From NCBI RefSeq assembly GCF_040744945.1, contig NZ_CP160453.1, positions 5,332,001 through 5,396,000 of the forward strand: a stretch of DNA of 64,000 nt. Reading direction: 5' to 3'. The stretch's first letter is position 1, and each line of letters begins with the position of its first letter. Source of the stretch: Saccharothrix sp. HUAS TT1 (GTDB taxonomy: Bacteria; Actinomycetota; Actinomycetes; Mycobacteriales; Pseudonocardiaceae). The notes beneath the pieces are model-generated. The model was not told the origin of the DNA. It searched no databases and worked only from the letters and a program-made list of their open reading frames with translations. Positions 41,512-57,428 of this stretch are shown here, piece by piece. The position numbers were made by a program, and so were the translations under genes.

Positions 41512-43784
41512 ATGATCTTCGACGACATCACCGACGCGATCGGCCACACGCCGCTGGTCCGCCTGCGGGTGCCGGCGGCCGAGGGGGTCGAGGTCTACGC
41601 GAAGCTCGAACTGCAGAACCTGTTCGGGATGAAGGACCGGGTGGCCGCGAACATCATCCTGGAGGCCAAGCGGGTCGGCGCGCTCGCCGACGGCGCGCAC
41701 ATCGTGGAGAGCTCGTCCGGCACGATGGCGCTCGGCGTGGCCTTGGTCGGCACCTCGCTCGGCCACCCGGTGCACATCGTCACCGACCCCCGGGTCGACC
41801 GGATGACGCTGGCCAAGCTGCGAGCCCTGGGCTGCGAGGTGCACGTCGTGGAGGCGATGACCTCGCACGGCTGGCAGAGCGCTCGCCTGGAGCGGCTGGA
41901 ACAGCTGATGGCCGACCTGCCCGGCGCGTTCTGGCCGCAGCAGTACAGCAACCCCGACAACCCCGGCGCCTACCGCAGGCTCGCCCGCGAGGTGCTGGCC
42001 GACCTCGGCGCGTTCGACGTGCTGGTCGGGTCGGTCGGCAGCGGCGGCTCGCTGTGCGGCACCTCGCGCGCCCTGCGGGAGAGCCTGCCGGAGCTGCACG
42101 TGGTCGGCGTGGACTGCGTCGGCAGCGCCCTGTTCGACCAGCCCGACGAGCCGCGCCGGCTGCAGAGCGGCCTGGGCAACAGCCTGCTGCCGAAGAACCT
42201 CGACCGCACGCTGCTGGACGAGGTGCACTGGCTCAACGACCACGAGGCGTTCGCGGCGACCAGGGCCCTGGCGGCCGAGCAGGGCATCTTCGCCGGCAAC
42301 ACGTCCGGCTCGGTCTACCGGGTGCTCACCGACGTCGCCCGGCGGGCGGAGCCGGGGACCAAGGTGGTCGGCATCTTCCCCGACCGCGGCGACCGCTACG
42401 CCGACACCGTGTACAGCGACGAGTTCTGGGAGGCGTCCGGGCTGACCGGGTCGGCCGCTGCGGACGCGCCCGAGCAGGTCGACTACGGCACCGAGGTGAC
42501 CCGGTGGTCGCGCGCGGTGAACAAGTCCGGGCTGGACCTCGACCGGCACCTGGTGTTCGTGGAGGCGAACACCACCGGCACCGGGATGATCGCGCTGGAC
42601 CTCGCGGTCGGCCTGGGGCTGCGGCCGGTGCTGCTGACCGGCAAGCCCGAGCGGTACGCGGGGCTGGCCGCGACCGGCGCCGAGGTGCTGGTGTGCGACA
42701 CGAACTCGACGAGCGCGCTGCGCACCGCCGTGCAGGACCGGTTCCGGCGCGAGGAGCTGGCCGGGGTGGTGAGCACCAGCGACTTCTACACGCCCGCGGT
42801 GGCGGAGCTGGCCGCCTGGCTCGGCCTGCCGCGCAACCCGGTGGACGCGGTGCGCACGTGCCGGGACAAGTCGCTGCTGCGGCGGAGGTTGGCCGAGGCG
42901 GGGGCGCCGCAGCCCCGGTTCGCGGTGCTGGAGGAGCCCTTGGCGCCCGGAGCGGTGGCCGAGGCGATCGAGCTGGTCGGGCTGCCGTGCGTGGTGAAGC
43001 CGGTGGACGACTCCGGTTCCAACCTCGTGCTGCTGTGCCACGACGCCGAGCAGGTCGCCGCGCAGGCCGAGCGCGTGCTGGCCGTGCGCGAGAACGTCCG
43101 CGGCATGCCGACCGCCCGCAGCGTGCTGGTCGAGCAGTACGCCCGCGGCCCGGAGTTCAGCGTCGAGCTGTTCGGCTGGGGCGGTCGGACGGAGCTGGTC
43201 GGCGTCACCCGCAAGTCGGTCACCGGCGGCCCGCACTTCGTGGAGCACCGGCACCTGTTCCCCGCGCCGCTCGACCCCGCCGTCGCCGACGCCCTCGCCG
43301 ACGCCGCCCGGCGGGCGGTGCGGGCGGCCGGGATGGCGCTGGGCGCCACGCACACCGAGGTCGTGCTGACCGACGACGGCCCCGCCGTGGTCGAGGTCAA
43401 CCCCCGGCTCGCGGGCGGCATGATCCCCGAGCTGATCCGGCTGGCCACCGGGGTCGAGCTGCTGGAGCAGCAGCTGCGGGTGGCGGCGGGGCTGCCGCCG
43501 GACCTCGCGCCGTCGGACGACGGCTGCGCCGGCATCGCGTTCCTGCTCGCGCCGCGACCCGGTGTGCTGCGCGCGGTGACCGGGGCAGCCGACGCGGAGG
43601 CCGTGCCGGGGATCGCCCGGGTGACCGTGACCGCCCAGGTCGGCGCGACCGTGCGACCGCCCGTCAACGCCTACGACCGCCTGGGCTACGTCATCGCCCG
43701 CGGTGCGACGCCAGAGGAGGTCGACGCCGCGCTCACCGCCGCGCTCGACCTGATCGACACCCGCATCGAGCCGGAGGCAGGCCA

Positions 43785-43788
<4 letters not shown>
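41512..43788 (+). CDS. Cysteine-synthase-like PLP enzyme fused to an ATP-grasp ligase
   Basis: ATG 41512 follows GGGGGAGGAG. Residues 1-320 are a fold-type II PLP synthase: Lys about 41 in [25 protein letters not shown], phosphate-binding [28 protein letters not shown]. Residues about 340-758 are an ATP-grasp ligase: [39 protein letters not shown], metal-binding [20 protein letters not shown]. The first half should join an activated beta-carbon (O-phospho-Ser or -Thr) to an amine such as aspartate. The second should make an amide or similar bond using ATP. I do not know a characterised enzyme with this fusion. It lies 27 bases after the lyase gene and overlaps the aldolase gene. Confidence 0.82.
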
Positions 43789-50133
<6,345 letters not shown>

Positions 50134-50137
<4 letters not shown>

Positions 50138-51033
50138 CCCGCACCGGCCACGGCCGCGCGTTCGGCACGTTCGGCGAACTCCTCCAGGGCGCGCTGCCGG
50201 AGGACGAGCGCGACTTCCTCGTCACCCTGCCCATCACCGAGTACTCGACCGCGCGGTTCGAGCTGACCGGCGAGCACGACCCGGTGGTGGTGTCGCCGCC
50301 GAACAAGGAGAAGTCCCGGCTGCTGGTCGAGCGGATGCTCGACGCGGGCGGCCACCGGGGCGGCGGGGTGCTGGACCTGTCCGGCAGGCTGCCCGAGGGC
50401 AAGGGCCTGGCCAGCTCGTCGGCCGACCTGGTGGCCACCGCGCGCGCCGTCGCCGCCGCGCTGGACCAGCCGCTCGACGCGGTGGCGATCGAGGCGTTCC
50501 TGCGGCACATCGAGCCGACCGACGGCGTCATGCACGACGGGATCGTGGCGTTCTACCACCGCGAGGTGCGGTTGCGGGAGCGGCTGGGCTGCCTGCCGGT
50601 GCTGACGATCGTCGGCGTCGACGAGGGCGGCCAGGTCGACACCGTGCGGCACAACCGGGTGCCCAAGCCCTACACCGACCGGGACCGGCAGGAGTACGCC
50701 GAGCTGCTGGTCGCGTTGACCGACGCGGTCCGGGAGCACGACCTGGCGGCCGTCGGCGCGGTGTCCACGCGCAGCGCGGAGCTGAGCACGAAGGTCCGGC
50801 CCCGGCCGCTGCTGGCGGCGTTGCGGCGGATCGGCGACGAGGTGGACGCGCTCGGTCTGGTGATCGCGCACAGCGGGACGGTGATCGGCGTGCTGATCGC
50901 CGACGGCGACCCGGCCAGGGAGGACAAGGTGCGGTTCGTGGTGGAGGAGTGCCGGGGGCTGTCCGGCGCGGTGTCGGTGCACACCTCGCTGTGCGTGGGG
51001 ACGACGTGCGCGCCGCAGCGGGTGCGTGCCTGA
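50134..51033 (+). CDS. GHMP kinase, L-threonine-kinase (PduX) type
   Basis: GTG 50134 overlaps the NRPS stop. The 299-residue protein has the PduX-like opening [14 protein letters not shown] and [12 protein letters not shown], and the GHMP ATP-binding motif [20 protein letters not shown]-terminal segment [16 protein letters not shown] is the third GHMP motif. PduX phosphorylates the hydroxyl of L-threonine. Here O-phospho-Thr (or -Ser) would be the activated substrate for the cysteine-synthase-like enzyme, completing a three-step route to 2,3-diaminobutyrate (or diaminopropionate). The cobalamin role of PduX is unlikely in this setting. Confidence 0.82.
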
Positions 51034-51716
51034 TGGAGGTCACCGTCCCGGCGCGCTTCAACGGCCCTCCCGACTCCGGCCAGGGCGGGTACGTGTGCGG
51101 GCTGCTCGCGGGCCTCGCGCCGCCGGCCGCCGGGCACGCCGTGGTCACCCTGATCGCGCCGCCGCCGCTGGACACCCCGATGCGCCTGGAGGCCGGCGCC
51201 CGCCGGTCCCACCTGTGGCTGGGCGACGAGGTGATCGCCACCGTCGCCGCCGCCACCAAGCCGGTCCCGGTCGTCCGACCGGTGCCGCCGGACGTGGCGC
51301 GGCGCGCGTCGGAGGGCTACCTGGGCCACCGCGACCACCCGTTCCCGACCTGCTTCGTGTGCGGTCACGACCGGCCGGACGGGCTGCGGCTCGCGCCCGG
51401 CCCCGTGCCCGGCCGCGACGGCGTGGTGGCGTGCGAGTGGGTGCCCGAGGACACCTCGACCGAAGTGCTGTGGGGCGTGCTCGACTGCCCCGGCGGCTGG
51501 ACCGCCGACCCGCGCGCGGACCCGATGGTGCTGACCCGGATGACCGCCGAGGTGGTCCGGCCGCCGCGACCCGGCGTGCCGCACGTCGTGGTCGCGCGCC
51601 GGGAGGAGCGCCGGGGCCGCACGGCCGTGAACCTGACGAGCGTCTACGGGGCCGACGGCGACCTGGTCGCCACGTCGACCGCCCGGTGGACGGCCCTCGA
51701 CACCGAAGGGGTGTGA
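51033..51716 (+). CDS. Hotdog-fold thioesterase-like protein
   Basis: ATG 51033 shares its first base with the previous TGA. The 227-residue product appears to contain two hotdog-like halves. The N-terminal half has FNGPPDSGQGGYVCGLLAGL (HGG-like position occupied by QGG) and PPPLDTPMRLEAGARRSHLW. The C-terminal half begins at FPTCFVCGHDRPDGLRL and includes VLDCPGGWTADP. The Cys-x-x-Cys-like FVCG turn is frequent in this family. It may hydrolyse wrong acyl groups from carrier proteins or bind a thioester intermediate. Substrate unknown. Confidence 0.65.
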   Translation: MEVTVPARFNGPPDSGQGGYVCGLLAGLAPPAAGHAVVTLIAPPPLDTPMRLEAGARRSHLWLGDEVIATVAAATKPVPVVRPVPPDVARRASEGYLGHRDHPFPTCFVCGHDRPDGLRLAPGPVPGRDGVVACEWVPEDTSTEVLWGVLDCPGGWTADPRADPMVLTRMTAEVVRPPRPGVPHVVVARREERRGRTAVNLTSVYGADGDLVATSTARWTALDTEGV

Positions 51717-51717
51717 C

Positions 51718-53436
51718 ATGCGGACGATCCCGGCGCTGTTCGCGCGCCAAGTCGCGGCCGTGCCGCAGCGGACCGCTGTGACCGGCACCGGGCGGCGGTT
51801 CTCCTACACCGGGCTGGACGACGCGTCCGCCCGGCTCGCCCACGCCCTGCGCGAGCGCGGTGTCCGGCGCGGCCAGGCGGTGGCCGTCCACCTGGAACGG
51901 TCGCCGCTCGTCGCCGTGGCCCTCCTGGGCATCGTGCGCGCCGGCGGGTGCTACCTCGCGCTGGACCCGAACGACCCGCCGGAACGCCGGGCCGCCCTGC
52001 TCGCCGACGCGGGCGCCTCCGTCGTGCTGACCGAGGCCGACGTCCTGGTCGACGGGCCGCGCGGCGAGGACGTCGAGGTCGGCCCCGAGGACCTGGCCTA
52101 CATCGCCTACACCTCCGGCTCCACCGGCACGCCCAAGGGCGTCTGCGTGCCCCACCGCGCCGTGGCCCGGCTGGTGCACGAGCCCGACTTCGTCACCCTC
52201 GCCGCCACCGACGTGGTCCTGCACCACGCCCCGGTCGCCTTCGACGCCTCCACCCTGGAGGTCTGGGGTGCCCTGCTCAACGGCGCCCGCCTGGCCGTCG
52301 CGCCGCCCGGCGACCTGGCCCCCGCCGAGGTGGCCGACTTCGTGCGCGCCGAGGGCGTCACCGTGGCCTGGCTGACCGCCGGCCTGTTCCACCAGGTCCT
52401 CGACACCGCGCCGGCCGACCTCAAGGGCGTGCGACAACTCCTGGCGGGCGGCGACGTGCTGTCACCGTCCCACGTGGACAAAGCGGTCGCGCTGCTGCCG
52501 GACACCGTCCTCACCAACGGGTACGGGCCGACCGAGAACACCACGTTCACCTGCTGCCACGCCGTCCGCGGCCCGCTCACCACGGCGACCGTGCCGATCG
52601 GCACGCCCATCCGCGGCGGCGCGGCGCACCTGCTCGACGACGACCTGCGACCCGTCCCGGACGGCGAGGTCGGCGAGCTGTACGCGGCGGGCGACGGCCT
52701 GGCGCACGGCTACCTGAACCGGCCCGCGCTGACCGCCGAGCGGTTCCTGCCCGACCCCGCCACGCCCGGCGGCCGCATGTACCGCACGGGCGACCTCGCC
52801 CGCAGGCTGCCCGACGGCGCGTTCGAGTTCGTCGGCCGCGCGGACGCGCAGGTGAAGCTGCGCGGGTTCCGGGTGGAGCCCGGCGAGGTGGAGACCGCGC
52901 TCGCCGCGCACCCCGACGTGCTGGACGCCGCGGTGGTCCCGCAGCCCGACCGGGCGGGCGGCAGGCGGCTGGCCGCGTTCTACACCACCGAGGGCCCGGT
53001 GTCCGTCGCCGACCTGCGCCGCGCCCTCGCCGCCGCGCTGCCCCGGTACATGGTGCCCGCCACGTTCACCAGGCTGCCCGCGCTGCCGCTGACCGCCAAC
53101 GGCAAGGTCGACCGCGCCGCGCTGGCCGCCACGCCGGTCCGCGAGCGGCCCGACCTCGACACCGACTACCGGGCGCCCGTCAGCGAGGTGGAGCTGTGGC
53201 TGGCCCGGCTGTGGGCCGACGTCCTGGAGGTGGACGAGGTCGGCGTGGACGACGACTTCTTCGAGCTGGGCGGCCACTCGCTGCTGGCCACGGTGATCAC
53301 CACCGAGATCGCCAACGAGCGCGGCACGTTCGTCCGGGCCCGCACCTTCTACGAGAACCCGACCATCGCCGAGCTCGCCGAACACCTGGACACCGCGCAC
53401 CCGGGCACGAGGAACGACGCGGGGGGACCCCGATGA
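51718..53436 (+). CDS. NRPS A-T didomain protein (valine-type residue)
   Basis: ATG 51718 lies two bases after the previous stop. The 572-residue protein has an adenylation domain ([37 protein letters not shown]) and a carrier domain (FELGGHSLLATV, Ser about 520). The pocket code reads D-A-L-W-L-G-G-T-F-K, close to known valine codes. The genes immediately after encode a P450 and a Cys-nucleophile acyltransferase. The set resembles cassettes in which a residue is activated on a free carrier, oxidised while tethered, and then moved to the assembly line. Confidence 0.88.
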   Translation: MRTIPALFARQVAAVPQRTAVTGTGRRFSYTGLDDASARLAHALRERGVRRGQAVAVHLERSPLVAVALLGIVRAGGCYLALDPNDPPERRAALLADAGASVVLTEADVLVDGPRGEDVEVGPEDLAYIAYTSGSTGTPKGVCVPHRAVARLVHEPDFVTLAATDVVLHHAPVAFDASTLEVWGALLNGARLAVAPPGDLAPAEVADFVRAEGVTVAWLTAGLFHQVLDTAPADLKGVRQLLAGGDVLSPSHVDKAVALLPDTVLTNGYGPTENTTFTCCHAVRGPLTTATVPIGTPIRGGAAHLLDDDLRPVPDGEVGELYAAGDGLAHGYLNRPALTAERFLPDPATPGGRMYRTGDLARRLPDGAFEFVGRADAQVKLRGFRVEPGEVETALAAHPDVLDAAVVPQPDRAGGRRLAAFYTTEGPVSVADLRRALAAALPRYMVPATFTRLPALPLTANGKVDRAALAATPVRERPDLDTDYRAPVSEVELWLARLWADVLEVDEVGVDDDFFELGGHSLLATVITTEIANERGTFVRARTFYENPTIAELAEHLDTAHPGTRNDAGGPR

Positions 53437-54719
53437 GGCTCAGCACGCCGACCGGCGACGAGGACGTCGACCTCGACGCGGTGGACCTGTTCGACGCGGC
53501 GACCTACTCCGACGGCGACCCGCACGTGGTGTGGCACGCCATGCGCGACCGCGCGCCCGTGCACCGCCAGGTGCTGCCCGACGGGCGGGGGTTCGTGTCC
53601 GTGACGCGGCACGCCGACGTGAGCGCCGTGCTGCGCGACCACACCCGGTTCACGTCCAAGCGCGGCACGCTGCTGTCCATCCTCGGCGGCGTCGACCCGG
53701 CGGCCAACAAGATGATGGCCGCCAGCGACCCGCCCGTGCACACCGCGATGCGCGAGCCGATGTCCAAGGCGCTGTCGTTCACCGCCCTGCGCGCCCGGCA
53801 CCCGTCCGTGCTGGGGGTGGTGCGGCGGTTGCTCGCGCCGCTCGCCGGTGACGAGCCGTGGGACGTGGCCGAGGCGGGCGCCGGGTTCCCGATGGAGTTC
53901 ACCGGCGCGCTGATGGGCCTGCCCGAGTCGGACTGGCCGGAACTGGCGCGGCTGACCACGATGGCCATCGCGCCGGAGGACCCGTCGTTCGGCGCGGAGG
54001 CCGGGCACGGCTCGCTGGTCGCCGCGCACCACGAGCTGTTCGAGTACTTCGGCGAGCAGGTCGCCGGTCGCGGGGAGCGCGACGACCTGATCGGGTTCCT
54101 CAAGGCGATGGACGTCGGCGACCGCGGCATGCGCGCCGACGAGCTGGTCTACAACTGCTACAGCCTGCTGCTCGGCGCGAACGTCACCACGCCGCACGCC
54201 GTGGCCGGGACCGTGCTGGCGTTCACCGAGCACCCCGACGAGTACGCCCGGCTGACCGGCCGCGAGCACCAGACGTCGATCGCGGTGGAGGAGGGGCTGC
54301 GCTGGGCCTCGCCCGCCAACCACTTCATGCGCTACGCCGTGGTCGACACCGAGCTGAGCGGGCAGCCGATCCGGGCGGGCGAGGCCGTGGTGGCGTGGCT
54401 GGGGTCGGCCAACCGCGACGAGCGGGCGTTCGCCGACCCGTACCGGTTCGACGTCGCGCGGACGCCGAACCGCCACGTGGCGTTCGGGTTCGGCCCGCAC
54501 TACTGCATCGGCGCGCCGCTCGCGCGCATCGCGCTGCGCCTGCTGTTCGGCGAGGTCGTGCGGCTGGTCGAGCGGTTCGAGCGGGCCGGTCCGGTGGCGC
54601 ACTTGAGGTCCAACTTCGTGGCGGGCATCCGGAGCATGCCGGTGCGCGCCGTCCTGCGGCCCGGCGCCGCGGCCGAACTGGGGGAAGGTGCCGATGTCGT
54701 CTCCACCACGTCGAGGTAG
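53433..54719 (+). CDS. Cytochrome P450, probably acting on a carrier-bound amino acid
   Basis: ATG 53433 overlaps the A-T stop. The 428-residue P450 has the heme loop FGFGPHYCIGAPLAR (Cys about 358), ExxR as EEGLRW, and an I-helix LLLGANVTTPHAV with the expected double Thr. No ferredoxin gene is nearby. Position between an A-T protein and an acyl-transferring alpha/beta hydrolase fits the tethered-substrate P450s that beta-hydroxylate aminoacyl-T domains (NikQ/NovI type). The probable outcome is beta-hydroxy-valine or a dehydro derivative. The reaction is inferred from context. Confidence 0.85.
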   Translation: MRLSTPTGDEDVDLDAVDLFDAATYSDGDPHVVWHAMRDRAPVHRQVLPDGRGFVSVTRHADVSAVLRDHTRFTSKRGTLLSILGGVDPAANKMMAASDPPVHTAMREPMSKALSFTALRARHPSVLGVVRRLLAPLAGDEPWDVAEAGAGFPMEFTGALMGLPESDWPELARLTTMAIAPEDPSFGAEAGHGSLVAAHHELFEYFGEQVAGRGERDDLIGFLKAMDVGDRGMRADELVYNCYSLLLGANVTTPHAVAGTVLAFTEHPDEYARLTGREHQTSIAVEEGLRWASPANHFMRYAVVDTELSGQPIRAGEAVVAWLGSANRDERAFADPYRFDVARTPNRHVAFGFGPHYCIGAPLARIALRLLFGEVVRLVERFERAGPVAHLRSNFVAGIRSMPVRAVLRPGAAAELGEGADVVSTTSR

Positions 54720-55449
54720 GTGGTTGCTGCGGCGACCCGACCCGGACGCCGCCGCCCGCCTGTTCGTGTTCCCCTACTCGGGGCTGGGCGCGTCGATGTA
54801 CGCCCGGTGGCCGGCGCGGGTCGGCGCGATGGAGGTCTGCGCCGTGCAGCCGCCCGGCCGGGAGAACCGCATCCGCGAGCCCCACTACGGCGGTTACGCC
54901 GACCTGGCCGAGGCCGCCGTGCCGCATCTCCTGCCCTACCTGGACCGGCCGTTCGCGTTCTTCGGGCACTGCGGCGGCGCGCTGGCCGCGTTCGCCACGG
55001 CCGTGCGGCTGTGGGAGACCGGGGGACCGGCGCCCTCCGTGCTGTTCATGTCGTCCCAGGTCGCGCCGCACGACGGCCCGTACGGCCGGTTCCTGTCCAT
55101 GTCGGACGCCGAGCTGGGCGTGGAGCTGGCCGGGCTGACCCGGGCGATGGGCGGCGACCCGGACCCCGACATGATCGACCTGGGGCTGGGCGTGCTGCGC
55201 GCCGACATCACCGCGAACCAGCGCTACCGGCTGGACGAGCCGATCGCGCTGCCGACCGCGGTGTGCGCACTGGGGTGGACCGACGACGTCGAGATCCGGC
55301 CGGAGCAGATGGGCGGCTGGCGCGAGTACGCGCCGGACGGCCGGTTCTCCGCGCCCGTGCTGGCCGGCGGGCACCACGCGTTCCTCGCCGCGCCGGAGCA
55401 CCTGGTGGCCGAGCTGGACCAGACCATGACCGAGGCACTCGCCGCATGA
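54694..55449 (+). CDS. Alpha/beta-hydrolase with Cys nucleophile (SyrC/CmaE-like aminoacyl transferase or type II TE)
   Basis: ATG 54694, five bases after GGGGAAGG, lies inside the end of the P450 gene. The 251-residue protein has the type II thioesterase fold: LFVFPYSGLGASMYARWPAR, nucleophile elbow FFGHCGGALAAF, Asp in GWTDDVE, His in GGHHAFL. The elbow is GHCGG, with Cys near residue 93 where type II thioesterases have Ser (GHSMG). SyrC and CmaE use such a Cys to shuttle aminoacyl groups between carrier domains. Here it would move the oxidised residue from the free A-T protein to the A-less T1 of the large synthetase. Confidence 0.8.
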   Translation: MSSPPRRGRWLLRRPDPDAAARLFVFPYSGLGASMYARWPARVGAMEVCAVQPPGRENRIREPHYGGYADLAEAAVPHLLPYLDRPFAFFGHCGGALAAFATAVRLWETGGPAPSVLFMSSQVAPHDGPYGRFLSMSDAELGVELAGLTRAMGGDPDPDMIDLGLGVLRADITANQRYRLDEPIALPTAVCALGWTDDVEIRPEQMGGWREYAPDGRFSAPVLAGGHHAFLAAPEHLVAELDQTMTEALAA

Positions 55450-57428
55450 CCGGGGGGACGAGCGTGGCCGAGTACGTCCTGAGCGCCTACCTGACGCCGC
55501 CGGGCCCGCACGCCGTGCTGCAACCGCGGCACGACCAGAACATCAGCCTGTGGCGGCGCACCGCGACCGACGTCGAGCTGGTGCGGCTGTGGGAGGTCGA
55601 GCGGTTCAGCGGGCAGAAGCACCACTACTGGCCGCTGCACACGCCGGAACGGGCGGAAGCGGTGCTGACCGAGCTGCTGGCCGGGGAAGGGCTCACCCCC
55701 GCCGACATCAGCGTCACGTGGGGCACGCCCGGCCTGCCCGGCGCCCGGGACGTCCCGGTGCCGCCCGGCGCCGAGGACTACGCCGTGCACTCGCTGGCCC
55801 ACCTGTTCAGCGGCCTGCTGATGGACAGCGAGGTCTTCGCCACCGGCACGATCGTGGCGATGGCCGTGGACGCCGCGCCGGACTTCGTGCTGGAGCAGGA
55901 CGCCAAGCCCTACTGGTACGCGGGCGCGGTGTCGCAGCGGGGCCGGATCACCTACGCGCCGGTCGAGTCGCCCGCGCCGCTGTACTCGGCGGCCGAGCAG
56001 CTGTTCGGCAAGGAGCCCGGCACGCTGATGGCGCTGGCGTCGGCCTCCGCCAACGCGATCGAGTTCGACGTCGAGCGCGTGACGGCGCTCAACCTCTACG
56101 GCGGTCGCGTGCACCCGGTGTCCGAGGCGGTGCCGTTCGTCGCGTCGATCGTGGAGTCGGCCCGCGACCAGCTCGCCGACCAGGAGCCCGACCCCGACTT
56201 CACCGACGAGGAGAACCTGCAGAGCGCGGTGATGAAGGTCGTGCAGCGGGCGTGCGAGCTGATCGCCGCGCGCAACGTGCACCGGCTGTGCGAGCTGGCC
56301 GGCGTCGACCCGACGACCGCGCACCTGTCGATGAGCGGCGGCTACGCGCTCAACTGCCCGACCAACACCGCCCTGCTCGACGCGTTCGGGTTCCGCGGCC
56401 TGCTCACCCCGCCGTGCGCCAACGACTCCGGCCAGTCCTACGGCCTCGGCCTGCTCGGCTTTTACGCCACCGGCGCGTTCGACGACGGCCCGGCCGGACC
56501 GGTGCGGCACCGGCTGGGCACCGCCTACCACGGCGCCGAGGTCACCGACCTGGACGACGCGCTGGCCGAGTTCGCGCCCTGGGTCGAGGACGTCGCCGAC
56601 TTCTCGCCCGAGCAGTTCGTGCTCGACGTGACCAAGGCGCCGCTGGCCTGGGTGGACGGCGCGGCCGAGATCGGGCCGCGGGCGCTGTGCCACCGCAGCC
56701 TGCTCGGCGACCCGCGGTCGATGAAGACCAAGCAGCTGCTCAACGAGCACAAGCGGCGCCAGTGGTGGCGGCCCGTCGCGCCGGTCGTGCTGGCCGAGCA
56801 CGCGGGCGAGTGGTTCGCGGTGGACCGCCCGTCGCCGTTCATGCTGGAGGCGGTCGCGGTGCGGCCCGAGGTGCGCGACCGGGTGCCCGCGATCCTGCAC
56901 CTCGACGGCTCGGCCAGGCACCAGACCGTGACCGCCGCCGACAACCCGCTGCTGGACCGGGCGCTGCGCGCGTTCCACGAGGCGACCGGCGTGCCCGTGC
57001 TGTGCAACACCTCGCTGAACGACCGCGGCGAGCCGATCGTGGACACCGCCGCCGAAGCCCTCACGTTCTGCCTGCGCAAGGGCATCGGCGTGGCCTACGT
57101 GCTGGGCAGGCGGATCGCGCTGCGGGTCGACCCGGACGCCGCGGCGCTGCCGCCGCGCACCCGCCGGGAGCGGTTGTTCGCCGACCAGGAATCGGATCGC
57201 GACGCCGCCTGGAACAAGTGGGTGGAGGCCGGTTACACCGAAAGCGCGATGTACCTGATGACGCAGTTGCCGCAATTGCGGGCCGAACCGGGACCGGAGG
57301 CCGCCGAAGACCTGAACGGGTTGGCGGACTATGTTGGCTCGGTCGACCCCGCGTTCCGATTCTGGGTAGACGAGTTCCGCCGGGACCAAGGGCCCGGCGC
57401 CCGGTTTCCCTCCGGAAGGCACACGTGA
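55446..57428 (+). CDS. O-carbamoyltransferase (NodU/TobZ family)
   Basis: ATG 55446 overlaps the previous stop. The 660-residue protein ends in the conserved YrdC-like carbamoyltransferase domain: SMSGGYALNCPTNTALLDAF, CANDSGQSYGLGLLGFYATG, AEIGPRALCHRSLLGDPR, VPVLCNTSLNDRGEPIVDT. The N-terminal Kae1-like half is divergent: the usual HHxxHA motif appears as VHSLAHLFSG, and the opening ISAGH-type motif is not clear. The enzyme moves a carbamoyl group from carbamoyl phosphate to a hydroxyl. The target could be the hydroxyl made by the P450, a serine side chain or a released product. Confidence 0.85.
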   Translation: MTGGTSVAEYVLSAYLTPPGPHAVLQPRHDQNISLWRRTATDVELVRLWEVERFSGQKHHYWPLHTPERAEAVLTELLAGEGLTPADISVTWGTPGLPGARDVPVPPGAEDYAVHSLAHLFSGLLMDSEVFATGTIVAMAVDAAPDFVLEQDAKPYWYAGAVSQRGRITYAPVESPAPLYSAAEQLFGKEPGTLMALASASANAIEFDVERVTALNLYGGRVHPVSEAVPFVASIVESARDQLADQEPDPDFTDEENLQSAVMKVVQRACELIAARNVHRLCELAGVDPTTAHLSMSGGYALNCPTNTALLDAFGFRGLLTPPCANDSGQSYGLGLLGFYATGAFDDGPAGPVRHRLGTAYHGAEVTDLDDALAEFAPWVEDVADFSPEQFVLDVTKAPLAWVDGAAEIGPRALCHRSLLGDPRSMKTKQLLNEHKRRQWWRPVAPVVLAEHAGEWFAVDRPSPFMLEAVAVRPEVRDRVPAILHLDGSARHQTVTAADNPLLDRALRAFHEATGVPVLCNTSLNDRGEPIVDTAAEALTFCLRKGIGVAYVLGRRIALRVDPDAAALPPRTRRERLFADQESDRDAAWNKWVEAGYTESAMYLMTQLPQLRAEPGPEAAEDLNGLADYVGSVDPAFRFWVDEFRRDQGPGARFPSGRHT

